Source: a virus. Taken from it: a DNA stretch of 32,566 nt. The stretch is from IMG/VR virus record IMGVR_UViG_3300017697_000055, positions 1-32,566 of that record; one strand, given 5' to 3'. Under the pieces are notes generated by a model. It made no database searches and was not told where the DNA came from. It worked only from the letters and a program-made list of their open reading frames with translations. The translations under genes and the position numbers were made by a program. Below, piece by piece: positions 1 to 7,461 of the stretch (positions are counted from its first letter, which is position 1; each line of letters begins with the position of its first letter).

Positions 1-72
1 AGTCTATACTATATAGAGTAATAAGTCGTACACAACGTACATATCGCACACACCAAATACAGGAGAATCATC
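1..72 (+). promoter_or_regulatory. gp32 leader region and ribosome binding site
   Basis: This leader precedes the gp32 start codon at 73. A clear Shine-Dalgarno sequence, AGGAGA, lies at 61-66, six bases before the ATG. The leader is A/T- and A/C-rich with little secondary structure, which would suit translational autoregulation by gp32 binding its own leader as known in T4, but I do not see a convincing T4-style pseudoknot. A short inverted repeat (GTAC, five bases, GTAC) lies near 29-41. No TATAAATA late promoter is visible, so the promoter may be early or middle type, or lie upstream of the window. Confidence 0.45.
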
Positions 73-969
73 ATGGGTTTTAGCGATCTTAAGAAGAAGT
101 CCCGCGACATCGGCGCACTGACTGCCGCAGCGGACAAGATTAACAAGAAGTCAGAGAGTTACAAGGACGATCGTTTCTGGCGTCCCGAACTGGACAAGTC
201 TAGCAACGGGTTTGCCGTTGTTCGTTTCCTTCCCCCAGTGGACGGAGAAGACATTCCGTGGGCGCGTCTGTTCACTCACGGTTTCCAAGGCCCCGGTGGT
301 TGGTACATCGAGAACTCTCGAACCACTATCGGCGACAAGGATCCAGTCTCGGAGATGAACTCCGAACTCTGGAACAGTGGTCTTGAGAGTGACAAGGATA
401 TTGCTCGTCAGCGTAAGCGACGACTGTCCTACATCTCAAACATTCTGGTCGTTAGCGATCCTGCTAACCCACAGAATGAAGGTAAGGTTTTCCTGTACAA
501 GTATGGGAAGAAGATCTTTGACAAGATCAACGAAGCAATGCAACCGGAGTTTGAGGATGAAGAACCAATCAATCCTTTCGACTTCTGGAAGGGTGCGAAC
601 TTTAAGTTGAAGGTTCGTAAGGTTGCTGGATTTATCAACTATGATAAGTCCGAGTTTGATGGAGTCTCTGCCGTCCATGACGGTGAAGACGACGCACTTG
701 AGACGCTGTGGAAGCAGCAGTATGCTCTCAAGGAGTTCACTGATGCATCTAACTTCAAGTCATATGATGAACTGAAGAAGAAGTTGGATCATGTTCTCAA
801 CACTACGAAGTCAACTGCTACGGCAGAAGATTTCAAGGGAACTTTCTCGGAGACCGACAGTTCTACATCATCTGGGGTCCAGTCCACTGAGTCTAGTGAT
901 TCAGATAATGATTCTGGTGAGGAAGAGAATGCACTGTCTTACTTCGAGAAGTTGGCGAGCGAAGATTGA
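73..969 (+). CDS. 32: gp32-like single-stranded DNA-binding protein
   Basis: 298 residues, close to T4 gp32 (301). In T4-like phages gp32 coats single-stranded DNA in replication, recombination and repair and recruits replisome proteins. The basic N-terminus (KKKSRD near residues 7-12) matches the cooperativity region, the core holds the family signatures FLPP, GPGGWYIENS and NEGKVFLYKYGKKIFDK, and the C-terminus after about residue 245 is a Ser/Asp/Glu-rich acidic tail that mediates partner binding in T4. The protein has no cysteine, so the His-Cys3 zinc site of T4 gp32 is absent. All 30 lysines are AAG, unlike the mixed AAA/AAG use of the structural genes. It stands alone, bounded downstream by a strong hairpin. 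The start is supported by AGGAGA six bases upstream. Confidence 0.95.
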   Translation: MGFSDLKKKSRDIGALTAAADKINKKSESYKDDRFWRPELDKSSNGFAVVRFLPPVDGEDIPWARLFTHGFQGPGGWYIENSRTTIGDKDPVSEMNSELWNSGLESDKDIARQRKRRLSYISNILVVSDPANPQNEGKVFLYKYGKKIFDKINEAMQPEFEDEEPINPFDFWKGANFKLKVRKVAGFINYDKSEFDGVSAVHDGEDDALETLWKQQYALKEFTDASNFKSYDELKKKLDHVLNTTKSTATAEDFKGTFSETDSSTSSGVQSTESSDSDNDSGEEENALSYFEKLASED

Positions 970-1002
970 TTATGATTTGATCTAAACTCAACGCCAAACG
1001 AG

Positions 1003-1026
1003 AGAGGGTGTCTTCGGACACCCTCT
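1003..1026. terminator. bidirectional hairpin terminator between convergent genes
   Basis: A perfect 10-bp stem (AGAGGGTGTC with GACACCCTCT) encloses a TTCG loop, giving the very stable C(UUCG)G tetraloop on the plus strand. It sits between the end of gp32 (969) and the end of the leftward cluster (1033). Only short T-rich runs flank it (TTTCC on the right, CGTTTGG on the left when read leftward), so it resembles the T4 C(UUCG)G hairpins that end transcripts or protect their 3' ends. It probably serves both convergent units. Confidence 0.85.
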
Positions 1027-1032
1027 TTCCTA

Positions 1033-2913
1033 TTACCCCGCGTGTTGCATTTCTTTCAGGGACGCCGGACTGTCAACCATGTGTCCAGACTCTACATTCG
1101 TTGTGTTGTTGATAACCTTAGAATTGTTTACGGCAGTTACTTCTGCTGCTGGATCCTGTGTTGGTTGAATTGCATCTAAACGGCCTGCAAGATTAGCAGA
1201 AGTAGACATGTCTCTCGCCTTACCTACATTTCGAGTAGGTTCAGTCATCTTCCCGACAACCATTCCACCGACTCCAAGGGCCCCACTCTGCGCCACTTCA
1301 TTTATTGCAAAATCCATGAAACTGCTTCTTTCGCCCTGCATCTCTTCTGCTGACTTGTTCAGGTTGTCGAACAATGCTCCTTCACCTTTGATCAACCCCT
1401 GACGACGCAGTTCTTTTCTTGTCATTCCAATGTGAAGGCCCTTTGCCTTTGCTTGGTTTGTTTTCGCTAAGGCGATTGCAGAGTCAATGTCTATTTCTTC
1501 GGTGAATAGATCACTCACTGCTGTTGGACTGAACAGACCAAGACCATCTCGTACTGTCGTTGCAGTACCTTTACCACTTGCTTTTACTGCTTCCAGTCTT
1601 TGGACTTCGTTATTGAAATATTCTGTATCAGTGAATGATTCAGCATCCGTTGCATTCATTGGTGAATCTATAGACATCTGTTCTGGACTTAATTTATTAC
1701 CTTCGAAGTCTGCCATCGATTGTTGATCTTCGAGATCCCTTGCAGACATGGTCATCGTGCCTTCGGTTGTGTTCAATTCTCTTGATTGAACAAGCATTGC
1801 ATCGGCGGCATCGACACCTAGATTCTTGAATGTTCCTTGTCCCGGTAGGAAGAGATCAACCTTGTCACCACTTTCTCTTGCAGCATCTACCTTTGCTTGC
1901 TGCATTTCTAGAATTGTCCCGACACTATTGTCTTTGATGGCATCTTTATCTCTGAAGTCTTTGATGGCATCTTTACCCATTTTTGCTGATTGTTCTTCTA
2001 ATTCTCTGATCTCATCTTCGGTAGACTGACCCTCCAATATTTTCTTGACGATGAGTGAAATCCCCGCGATTCCTGCGGCAACGGCCAAAATTGGTGCGGC
2101 GAACGGAGCAATTGCTGTGATGATTCCACCAATAGCACTGACAATTCCCATGATGATAAACCTTGCAGCACCCATGAACGACTTGCCCATCCTAGCAAAA
2201 CCTGCTTTACTTGCTGCTACAGTTTTCTTGGTGCCACTAGTAATTGCTCTACCGATTATCTTAGATTGTACTCGGGCAAAACGCACCATTTTATTTCTGC
2301 TCTTTGATGATGCCATGTCACCACCCGAAGAGGCCTCGGTTTCTGGTGTGCTTGGGGTATCTTCTGTGTCTGGAGTCTTGTTTGCAAATCCAAACGGTGT
2401 GATGATCTTCGGCGGTGAATCCTTCTTGTTCTTGGGTGTGGATTTCATCGAATCCACTAGTTCGGAAACGCTATTTGCAATTCTCTCGACTGCATCTGCA
2501 ATTCGATCACTTGTACCGAATACGGAGTCTGAACTTTTTGATGTCATCGCCTTTACAACTTTTTTCTCTGGAGTATTACCCCTACTCTCGATCTCTTCCT
2601 TGATTTGTTTCTTCTGTTCTCTGTTCGATCTAGCGGTGCGAATGGCCTTACCGATTCCGCCTACAGCAGGTGCAATTCCTAATGTTCCAAAATTCACCGC
2701 TGTCCTAGCGATCTTTTTGGTTCGATCTGCAACTTTGGTTGCGGTGGGACCCAACATGCTGCCTGCAAGAACACCAGTGGCATATGAACTACCTACGTTC
2801 TGTGCCGTCGATTCCTGTCTAACCATTTGACGTATTGATGCACTTTGCTTCTGATCCTTGTGCATCGATTTTAGTTGTGTTACTACGTCTTTTAGTGTTG
2901 CTGCCTGGGCCAC
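1033..2913 (-). CDS. putative tail tape-measure or hub-associated virion protein
   Basis: 626 residues. The N-terminal half is basic and helical, then there is a Pro/Thr/Ser/Glu-rich linker (about 158-200), a long hydrophobic Ala/Gly/Ile segment (about 250-293) able to form one or two membrane helices, a charged helical stretch with a short tandem repeat (about 314-328), and an Asn/Thr-rich C-terminus (near NNTTNV). Length, helicity and a central hydrophobic segment fit a gp29-type tape measure (T4 gp29 is 590 residues), and it follows gp26 and the gp51-like gene in the tail-hub cluster. The GTG start at 2913 is supported by AGAGGA seven bases upstream; it begins one base after the upstream stop. 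A diverged structural protein of another kind is the alternative, since no diagnostic motif is visible. Confidence 0.5.
   Translation of the reverse strand: MAQAATLKDVVTQLKSMHKDQKQSASIRQMVRQESTAQNVGSSYATGVLAGSMLGPTATKVADRTKKIARTAVNFGTLGIAPAVGGIGKAIRTARSNREQKKQIKEEIESRGNTPEKKVVKAMTSKSSDSVFGTSDRIADAVERIANSVSELVDSMKSTPKNKKDSPPKIITPFGFANKTPDTEDTPSTPETEASSGGDMASSKSRNKMVRFARVQSKIIGRAITSGTKKTVAASKAGFARMGKSFMGAARFIIMGIVSAIGGIITAIAPFAAPILAVAAGIAGISLIVKKILEGQSTEDEIRELEEQSAKMGKDAIKDFRDKDAIKDNSVGTILEMQQAKVDAARESGDKVDLFLPGQGTFKNLGVDAADAMLVQSRELNTTEGTMTMSARDLEDQQSMADFEGNKLSPEQMSIDSPMNATDAESFTDTEYFNNEVQRLEAVKASGKGTATTVRDGLGLFSPTAVSDLFTEEIDIDSAIALAKTNQAKAKGLHIGMTRKELRRQGLIKGEGALFDNLNKSAEEMQGERSSFMDFAINEVAQSGALGVGGMVVGKMTEPTRNVGKARDMSTSANLAGRLDAIQPTQDPAAEVTAVNNSKVINNTTNVESGHMVDSPASLKEMQHAG
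1931..1975 (-). repeat. short tandem repeat, 27-bp period, in tape-measure-like gene
   Basis: An 18-base sequence occurs twice exactly (1931-1948 and 1958-1975) with a 9-base spacer. It encodes KDAIKD twice, nine residues apart, in a charged helical region. This looks like a recent in-frame duplication of a helical segment, a usual way for tape-measure proteins to change length. Confidence 0.75.
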
Positions 2914-2914
2914 T

Positions 2915-3091
2915 CTAGTATCCTCTTGTTTGTTCTTTCTCTTGTTCCTTTATTAAAGCAACAAGTAGTTGTATGTAAATCTCTCGTTCAAACGGAAACA
3001 TGTTTTCTAACTCTGCCAATGAGTATTTATGGTGATGCATTAATTGAAAATTAGTTTTGTAGTAATTTTCAAGTGATTCATGGCAGAGCAT
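2915..3091 (-). CDS. small baseplate hub assembly protein, gp51-like
   Basis: A 58-residue protein beginning MLCHESLENYYKTNFQ and ending KEQTRGY, too short for a usual ORF cut-off. Its ATG overlaps the stop of the gp26-like gene (TAATG at 3089-3093), and its stop lies one base before the next gene's GTG, so it is translationally coupled on both sides. The pattern of an aromatic/His-rich start followed by SLAELENMFPFEREIYIQLL is one I recall from short proteins next to gp26 in T4-like phages, some named baseplate hub assembly catalyst (gp51) and some only hypothetical. Translation and overlap are certain; the gp51 name is from memory of the family and its position beside gp26. Confidence 0.75.
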   Translation of the reverse strand: MLCHESLENYYKTNFQLMHHHKYSLAELENMFPFEREIYIQLLVALIKEQEKEQTRGY

Positions 3092-3795
3092 TAGACGAAA
3101 AAACCGTCTACACCTTCAATCTTAAATTCGTTTTCCTTTTTGCAGTTAGGACATATAAATTTTACTGGAATCTTCACCCTTGGTTTTGATTTGATGAACT
3201 CTAGGATTTGTGTAAAGGTATCACTTTCGAGGTTGTTAACAAACTCTTCAATTTCTTCTTTCTGATAGTCTGTTGCGTCGAAAACTTCATCATCCGAATA
3301 GATCTTATCAATCGAAGAACAAACAGAATCAAATACCATATCAACCTGATCCTGCATGGTGCTGTTTCTCAGTTCATCTGCAAACGAAGGGAATTTAAGA
3401 TCAATGATTATTGATTTATTTACTTTGATCCGATTATCTTTTTTCATGCTGTCGTCTATTACGAGATCATCTGTTTTTATGTTAACAGAACAACTGCTTT
3501 CGCAATGAATACACTGCAACTCTGGTTTCATCGTTTCACCAACAGACGATGCTCGTAGTTTGATCAATGCATATTCAGAATCGATGGACGTTGATTTAAA
3601 AATATCCAACTTTCCGTCTGTGCAAGAAAGAACTATATCATGAACTGCTTGGTAAATCGTATTCACATCACCAGATTCTGATGCAAGAAGCAAAACTTTC
3701 TCTTCCTTTACTCGAAAGGGTCTGTAATTGATCTTTCTTTTAGAATCTGGAAGTGTAAAACTATATGTGGGTGTCTCTACTGTTGGTAATGGCAT
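3091..3795 (-). CDS. 26: gp26-like baseplate hub subunit
   Basis: 234 residues, near T4 gp26 (208). It matches the T4 baseplate protein family (PF12322 type): an N-terminal signature around LPDSKRKINYRPFRVKEEK, a helical central part, and two cysteine clusters (LQCIHCESSC near 112-121 and FICPNCKKEN near 212-221) whose two CxxC pairs could form a zinc ribbon. In T4 gp26 acts in assembling the central hub. It lies between the gp54-like gene, 20 bases upstream with AAAGGA in the gap as ribosome binding site, and the gp51-like gene, whose start overlaps this stop. Function is assigned from family resemblance and position. Confidence 0.8.
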   Translation of the reverse strand: MPLPTVETPTYSFTLPDSKRKINYRPFRVKEEKVLLLASESGDVNTIYQAVHDIVLSCTDGKLDIFKSTSIDSEYALIKLRASSVGETMKPELQCIHCESSCSVNIKTDDLVIDDSMKKDNRIKVNKSIIIDLKFPSFADELRNSTMQDQVDMVFDSVCSSIDKIYSDDEVFDATDYQKEEIEEFVNNLESDTFTQILEFIKSKPRVKIPVKFICPNCKKENEFKIEGVDGFFV

Positions 3796-3815
3796 ATTGT
3801 ATTGTTCCTTTCACT

Positions 3816-4709
3816 TTATGCAAGTCCGAAATCACCACCGGGTATCTGGAAATCCACGCCGCGTAATGGACCGACTTCTCTCCCGATATCTGCTTCATTA
3901 GGTTGTTCTCTTCCAACCTGTCGTCTGTCAAATTGTCTTAGTATTGCTTGGTTTTGTAGATCATCATTATTTCCAACAGGAATTGGAATGATTATCCAAT
4001 CTCGATATGCAAATGTGACACTGAACGTGGCAATCTCATTTGCCTTTGCAAATCCGAGTGGGATACTGTCCATTGATTTTGGATATACCTCACGAACCTC
4101 GCATCTGTATAGCACGTTGCTTGATTTGTAGGTAGATACACCGGGAACGGCGTCTACATCTATTCCCTTGTCTAGTGCATCAATGTATAAGTTGCAAACG
4201 TAGTCATCGTAGTATTGCACATCATATCGAGTCCTTGGTGAAGAGATAAAATCCATCCACTCATCGATATATTTTGTCTCGGCAAAGTCACGACTTACCC
4301 GGAACGTCATTGTTAATTCACCGTTGAATTCTGCATCAATAACAGGTCTTCTTACTGGTCCATATGTCCGAACATCTGCTGTTCTAAAGTTTTTGCCGGG
4401 GAATGATATGTCGATACACTGGAACGTCAGCATATCTTGTGCTTCTCTACTTATGATTTGTTTATCAAAGGAGACATCATATCTTGATGGTGAGTATAAT
4501 CCTGTACTGTTTATTTTCTGGAAGAAATCCTGAATTGATTTTGATTGATTGAATGCACTTTTGCTGATTTGATTCCGATTAGACATTTCCTTTTCAGATC
4601 TTTTCAACATCTCAATAACAACATCTTCCGAAGAAGAACCAGTGGTGGAGTCGATTGGACTTACAGGAAGTGCGTGGTTTAATTGTTTTGCTTCTGATCT
4701 AGCAGACAT
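3816..4709 (-). CDS. gp54-like tail tube initiator (gp19-fold baseplate protein)
   Basis: 297 residues, near T4 gp54 (320). The central part (about 70-245) has tail-tube-fold features: strand-rich segments around FQCIDISFPGKNF, a TYGPVRRPV loop, ELTMTFRVSRDFAETKYIDEWMDF, and a closing ATFSVTFAYRDWI strand. The N-terminal 60 residues are helical and polar; the C-terminal 40 are low in structure. gp54 sits on the gp48 cap and starts tube polymerisation. Its start shares one base with the stop of the upstream gene (TGATG at 4707-4711). It is on the opposite strand from gp48, whereas in T4 genes 48 and 54 are adjacent and co-directional. A tube paralog (gp19-like) is the alternative. Confidence 0.65.
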   Translation of the reverse strand: MSARSEAKQLNHALPVSPIDSTTGSSSEDVVIEMLKRSEKEMSNRNQISKSAFNQSKSIQDFFQKINSTGLYSPSRYDVSFDKQIISREAQDMLTFQCIDISFPGKNFRTADVRTYGPVRRPVIDAEFNGELTMTFRVSRDFAETKYIDEWMDFISSPRTRYDVQYYDDYVCNLYIDALDKGIDVDAVPGVSTYKSSNVLYRCEVREVYPKSMDSIPLGFAKANEIATFSVTFAYRDWIIIPIPVGNNDDLQNQAILRQFDRRQVGREQPNEADIGREVGPLRGVDFQIPGGDFGLA

Positions 4710-5560
4710 CAGATTTCTCCTCTTCGTTGTGCGATTGTTCTTCTACTGTCGGTCCAAACATTATACTTCGACGTTTTCTTAAATCTCTCCAGAGGAAGTT
4801 GTATTGCAATTGGCCAATCCTCTGCTGGTATTTTCAACATTCTGGAGTTGATTCTCTTCATAGAATAAACTCTATAACATGGTCTAAAGTATTTATACCG
4901 ATTCGATGCCTTTAATATACTAATATCAAGTTTACCCAGGCGTGCTTCTGTTCCGATACCAGTTCTGAGTTGTTGTAGGTTCATGAAAAATATAGTCCTG
5001 ATTTTGGGTGGCAGATAGTGCAGATTTAGTCCATGTAACTTACCCGGTTCAACCTTTACCAAATAAATCAGAGGGAAAGTATCATAGAATTCTAGTTTTG
5101 ATCTGGTTCTGGGTTCGTAGTTGAACATGAACATCTCACCGGGACGCTTGAAACCTGATGTAGATATGAGACGCTTTTCATCTCGAAGGAATCTCTCTTC
5201 CACTGATAGATCTGCATCCTCATATAATTGACTGATTGCAAGTTCCATCCACTTCAATGCTGCTTCGCCATCGGTTGGTGCGTTTACAGCGTCACGAACT
5301 TCTTTAATCGCATCGAATACGTTCAGTTTTAGATCAGTGTAGTCTAATTTAGAAATTCCTTTGATTAGATCTCGTTGATTTATTTTTTCTTCTACTTCTT
5401 TTTCTGACTTTGGTCTAGTGAACTCTGCGGCCTCATACAGCATTCTGTTTTTTGGTGCAGGAACATCGGGTTCGGATCTGAGTGCAGAACTTATTTCTCT
5501 AAGGTCTTTTGCAATAGATTTGAACATCTCCGATCTTCGATTTTTTCTATTTTCGCTCAC
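4709..5560 (-). CDS. probable gp2-like DNA end protector / head completion protein
   Basis: 283 residues, matching T4 gp2 in length (274). The N-terminal half is charged and helical; the C-terminal half from about residue 140 has conserved-looking segments around PGEMFMFNYEPR, FYDTFPLIYLV, GLNLHYLPPKIR and a final VWTDSRR. I recall this HYLPP-containing domain from T4-like phage proteins annotated as DNA end protector, next to gp4 as here; gp2 caps genome ends and blocks RecBCD. The start is GTG at 5560, overlapping the gp4 stop by GTGA, with AGAGG about ten bases upstream. The family name rests on memory and synteny, so an uncharacterised structural protein remains possible. Confidence 0.55.
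   Translation of the reverse strand: MSENRKNRRSEMFKSIAKDLREISSALRSEPDVPAPKNRMLYEAAEFTRPKSEKEVEEKINQRDLIKGISKLDYTDLKLNVFDAIKEVRDAVNAPTDGEAALKWMELAISQLYEDADLSVEERFLRDEKRLISTSGFKRPGEMFMFNYEPRTRSKLEFYDTFPLIYLVKVEPGKLHGLNLHYLPPKIRTIFFMNLQQLRTGIGTEARLGKLDISILKASNRYKYFRPCYRVYSMKRINSRMLKIPAEDWPIAIQLPLERFKKTSKYNVWTDSRRTIAQRRGEI
4890..4897 (-). promoter_or_regulatory. possible T4-type late promoter inside gp2-like gene
   Basis: Exact TATAAATA octamer on the minus strand (TATTTATA on plus), about 180 bases upstream of the gp54-like start. It lies in coding sequence (codons for RYKYF), so it may be chance; if used it would give a late transcript for gp54-like, gp26 and downstream genes. Confidence 0.3.
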
Positions 5561-5991
5561 TTAAACAATACCTCTTCTGTTAGGATTTTAAATTTCCATC
5601 CGCGATTTTCTGCATAATCCATCGCGTACTTCCATTTAGCAGAATTCACACCCCATCGCTTCACCTCATTGATGTATGATCTAGAGACTCGCTTCTTCTT
5701 CTCTGGGGGTTTGCATTGTTTTTTTGGTTTGATCTCAATCAATGTGGTTTCTTTGTGACCATTTCTATTGATTGAAGTCACTATAAAATCTACATAGTAA
5801 CGGTGTAATTTATTATCGACAGGGGATTTATATGGGACAACCACAGTCTCAGATCCCCATGACAAGATAGACTTGTTCTTATCACAGTAAACCATGAACC
5901 TTCGTTCCCAGAGACTTCTATACACAATTTTGGTGGGATCACCGTCGTATTTCTCTGGATACTTTGGTTTATACTTTCCTTTGTATGCCAT
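5557..5991 (-). CDS. 4: gp4 head completion protein (nuclease-fold)
   Basis: 144 residues, near T4 gp4 (150). gp4 acts after packaging to complete the head for tail joining and belongs to a PD-(D/E)XK or TnsA-like nuclease fold. Residues seen in order: E29 in YRSLWERRF, D68 in HRYYVDF, and E86/K88 in LIEIKP, the expected acidic-acidic-ExK layout. The core pattern SLWERRF, W45-x-SE, VPYKSPVDNKLHRYY is typical of the family. I place the start at the ATG at 5991, giving MAYKGKYKPKYP; an open frame continues upstream to 6129 but overlaps the divergent gp48 and has no family resemblance. No strong ribosome binding site is visible. The stop overlaps the next gene. Confidence 0.85.
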   Translation of the reverse strand: MAYKGKYKPKYPEKYDGDPTKIVYRSLWERRFMVYCDKNKSILSWGSETVVVPYKSPVDNKLHRYYVDFIVTSINRNGHKETTLIEIKPKKQCKPPEKKKRVSRSYINEVKRWGVNSAKWKYAMDYAENRGWKFKILTEEVLFK

Positions 5992-6027
5992 ATATAGTAT
6001 GTAGTAGAACCATAGGAGAAAAATTGC
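5992..6027. promoter_or_regulatory. divergent promoter region between gp4 and gp48
   Basis: Thirty-six bases separate the leftward gp4 cluster from the rightward gp48 cluster. The segment has TATATAGTA (5991-5999), imperfect relative to the T4 late octamer, and AGGAG at 6014-6018 as the gp48 ribosome binding site. Both units must start here or upstream inside the opposite gene; no exact TATAAATA is present. Confidence 0.4.
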
Positions 6028-7461
6028 ATGACCGCATTCGACGGACAACAAGATAACGGGATGGTTTCCAATATTATAGAGGGAGCAAAGGATATCTCCC
6101 AAAACAGGAATTCTTTCTATAGTAATCAAAATGCTGTTGAAATTTATACTGGTGATTATGAGGCAAATCGGTTAGATCCTTCTCGTAGATATGAAAATGA
6201 GTTGAACAAGGCCGAAGGTCCGCTTGCAAATTTATACAAGACGACAAATAACCCATCAAACTCATCTGTTTTTGCTTTCCCTATTGATCTTGCGACGAGT
6301 CCCGATGCAGATACTACACACTTCATGCAGTTCAACATGTATGAAACACAGAGTGCCCAATTACGAAATGCTGATAGACTCAGTACACTCCTTAAAGAAA
6401 ATCCACTAAATGAAGAGGACAATTCATGGAAGGATCGCGTTGCTCAGATGAGCGATGAGGATATAGCAAATATGGGGTTGACACCAATTGGGTATCAACC
6501 AACCCGCAGCAAAGAGGTCCCGGGCGATCCCATCTATAGACAGAGAGCAATTACGAATCGAAATGCAGGAACTGGTGCAAATACGACAGGTGTCATAACA
6601 GAACGAATTGATACTGTGCAGTCAGTTAGACTTTCGAGTGATGAAATAATTCAACAAAGAGTTGATTTTATGGGCAATCAAAACTACAGAGGTGGGGTAA
6701 ACAAACGAGTACGAACTCCAAACCCAACCAGAACTCTGCGACAGAAGAAGTATAAGTCAAAAGATACTTGCTTCCTTTACATGCCACACAAAATCAATAA
6801 TCTTTCTTTGCAGAGTTATGATACACCCAGTTTATTGTTTGCCTCTATTTTGGGACAATCAACAACTGCTCTTGCGGCCGCAGGAAAAGCATTGATGTCT
6901 GGTAACTTCGGAGATGCGGGCAAAGAGGCCATGAATATGATTCAAGCAGCAGGCCCAATAGCGATGAGAAAAGCAATCGGTGCGTTAGACAGTGTTGCTA
7001 GTGTCATCGGAATGGACACAGAGTTAGAGTCCGCAGCGACCCAACTTCTTGGTAAAGCGATCAACCCGAGAAAAGAACTTGTATACAACTCACCCGAACT
7101 CAGAACATTCGAGTTTTCTTATGAGTTTTATCCTAGAAACCTGAAAGAATCACAGATGGTAGAAGCAATCATTAAGATGTTCCGCTTCCATTCTGCACCA
7201 GCATTAGCAACTGGCGGAAACTTCCTTGTGCCACCATCCATATTCGCAATAAAATTCTATAAGAGAAACATGAACAGCGTTGTGGAAAATCCGTTTCTCC
7301 TAAAAATGCGTGATTGTGCATTAACAGAAGTCAACGTAGATTTCACGCCGAACGGGAACTTCAGTGCTTTCGGTAGTGGTGCGCCAGTCGCAACAACCAT
7401 GTCTCTGACATTCAAAGAACTCGACATCAATGTTAAGGATGACATCTTGGAGGGTTATTGA
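6028..7461 (+). CDS. 48: gp48 baseplate tail tube cap
   Basis: 477 residues, longer than T4 gp48 (364). gp48 binds the top of the hub and wedge ring and is the platform for gp54 and the tube. The C-terminal half carries the tube-fold signatures: NPRKELVYNSPELRTFEFSYE, FYPRNLKESQ, IIKMFRFHSAP, FLVPPSIFAIKFY and a final MSLTFKEL. Before it, about residues 275-345 are an Ala/Gly-rich helical insert (TTALAAAGKALMSGNFGD and on), as often seen in marine T4-like gp48. The N-terminal 220 residues are polar and less conserved. ATG follows AGGAG by nine bases. The stop overlaps the gp53 start (TGATG). Confidence 0.85.
   Translation: MTAFDGQQDNGMVSNIIEGAKDISQNRNSFYSNQNAVEIYTGDYEANRLDPSRRYENELNKAEGPLANLYKTTNNPSNSSVFAFPIDLATSPDADTTHFMQFNMYETQSAQLRNADRLSTLLKENPLNEEDNSWKDRVAQMSDEDIANMGLTPIGYQPTRSKEVPGDPIYRQRAITNRNAGTGANTTGVITERIDTVQSVRLSSDEIIQQRVDFMGNQNYRGGVNKRVRTPNPTRTLRQKKYKSKDTCFLYMPHKINNLSLQSYDTPSLLFASILGQSTTALAAAGKALMSGNFGDAGKEAMNMIQAAGPIAMRKAIGALDSVASVIGMDTELESAATQLLGKAINPRKELVYNSPELRTFEFSYEFYPRNLKESQMVEAIIKMFRFHSAPALATGGNFLVPPSIFAIKFYKRNMNSVVENPFLLKMRDCALTEVNVDFTPNGNFSAFGSGAPVATTMSLTFKELDINVKDDILEGY

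Noticed and set aside
2045-2830. A 261-residue open frame on the plus strand inside the tape-measure-like gene
   Set aside because: It is antisense to a well supported gene, has no ribosome site, and its hydrophobic composition is the mirror of the Ala/Gly/Ile-rich sense frame.
5992-6129. N-terminal extension of the gp4 frame with a hydrophobic stretch like a signal peptide
   Set aside because: It overlaps the divergent gp48 start; gp4 family members begin near MAYKGKY, and the length then matches T4 gp4.
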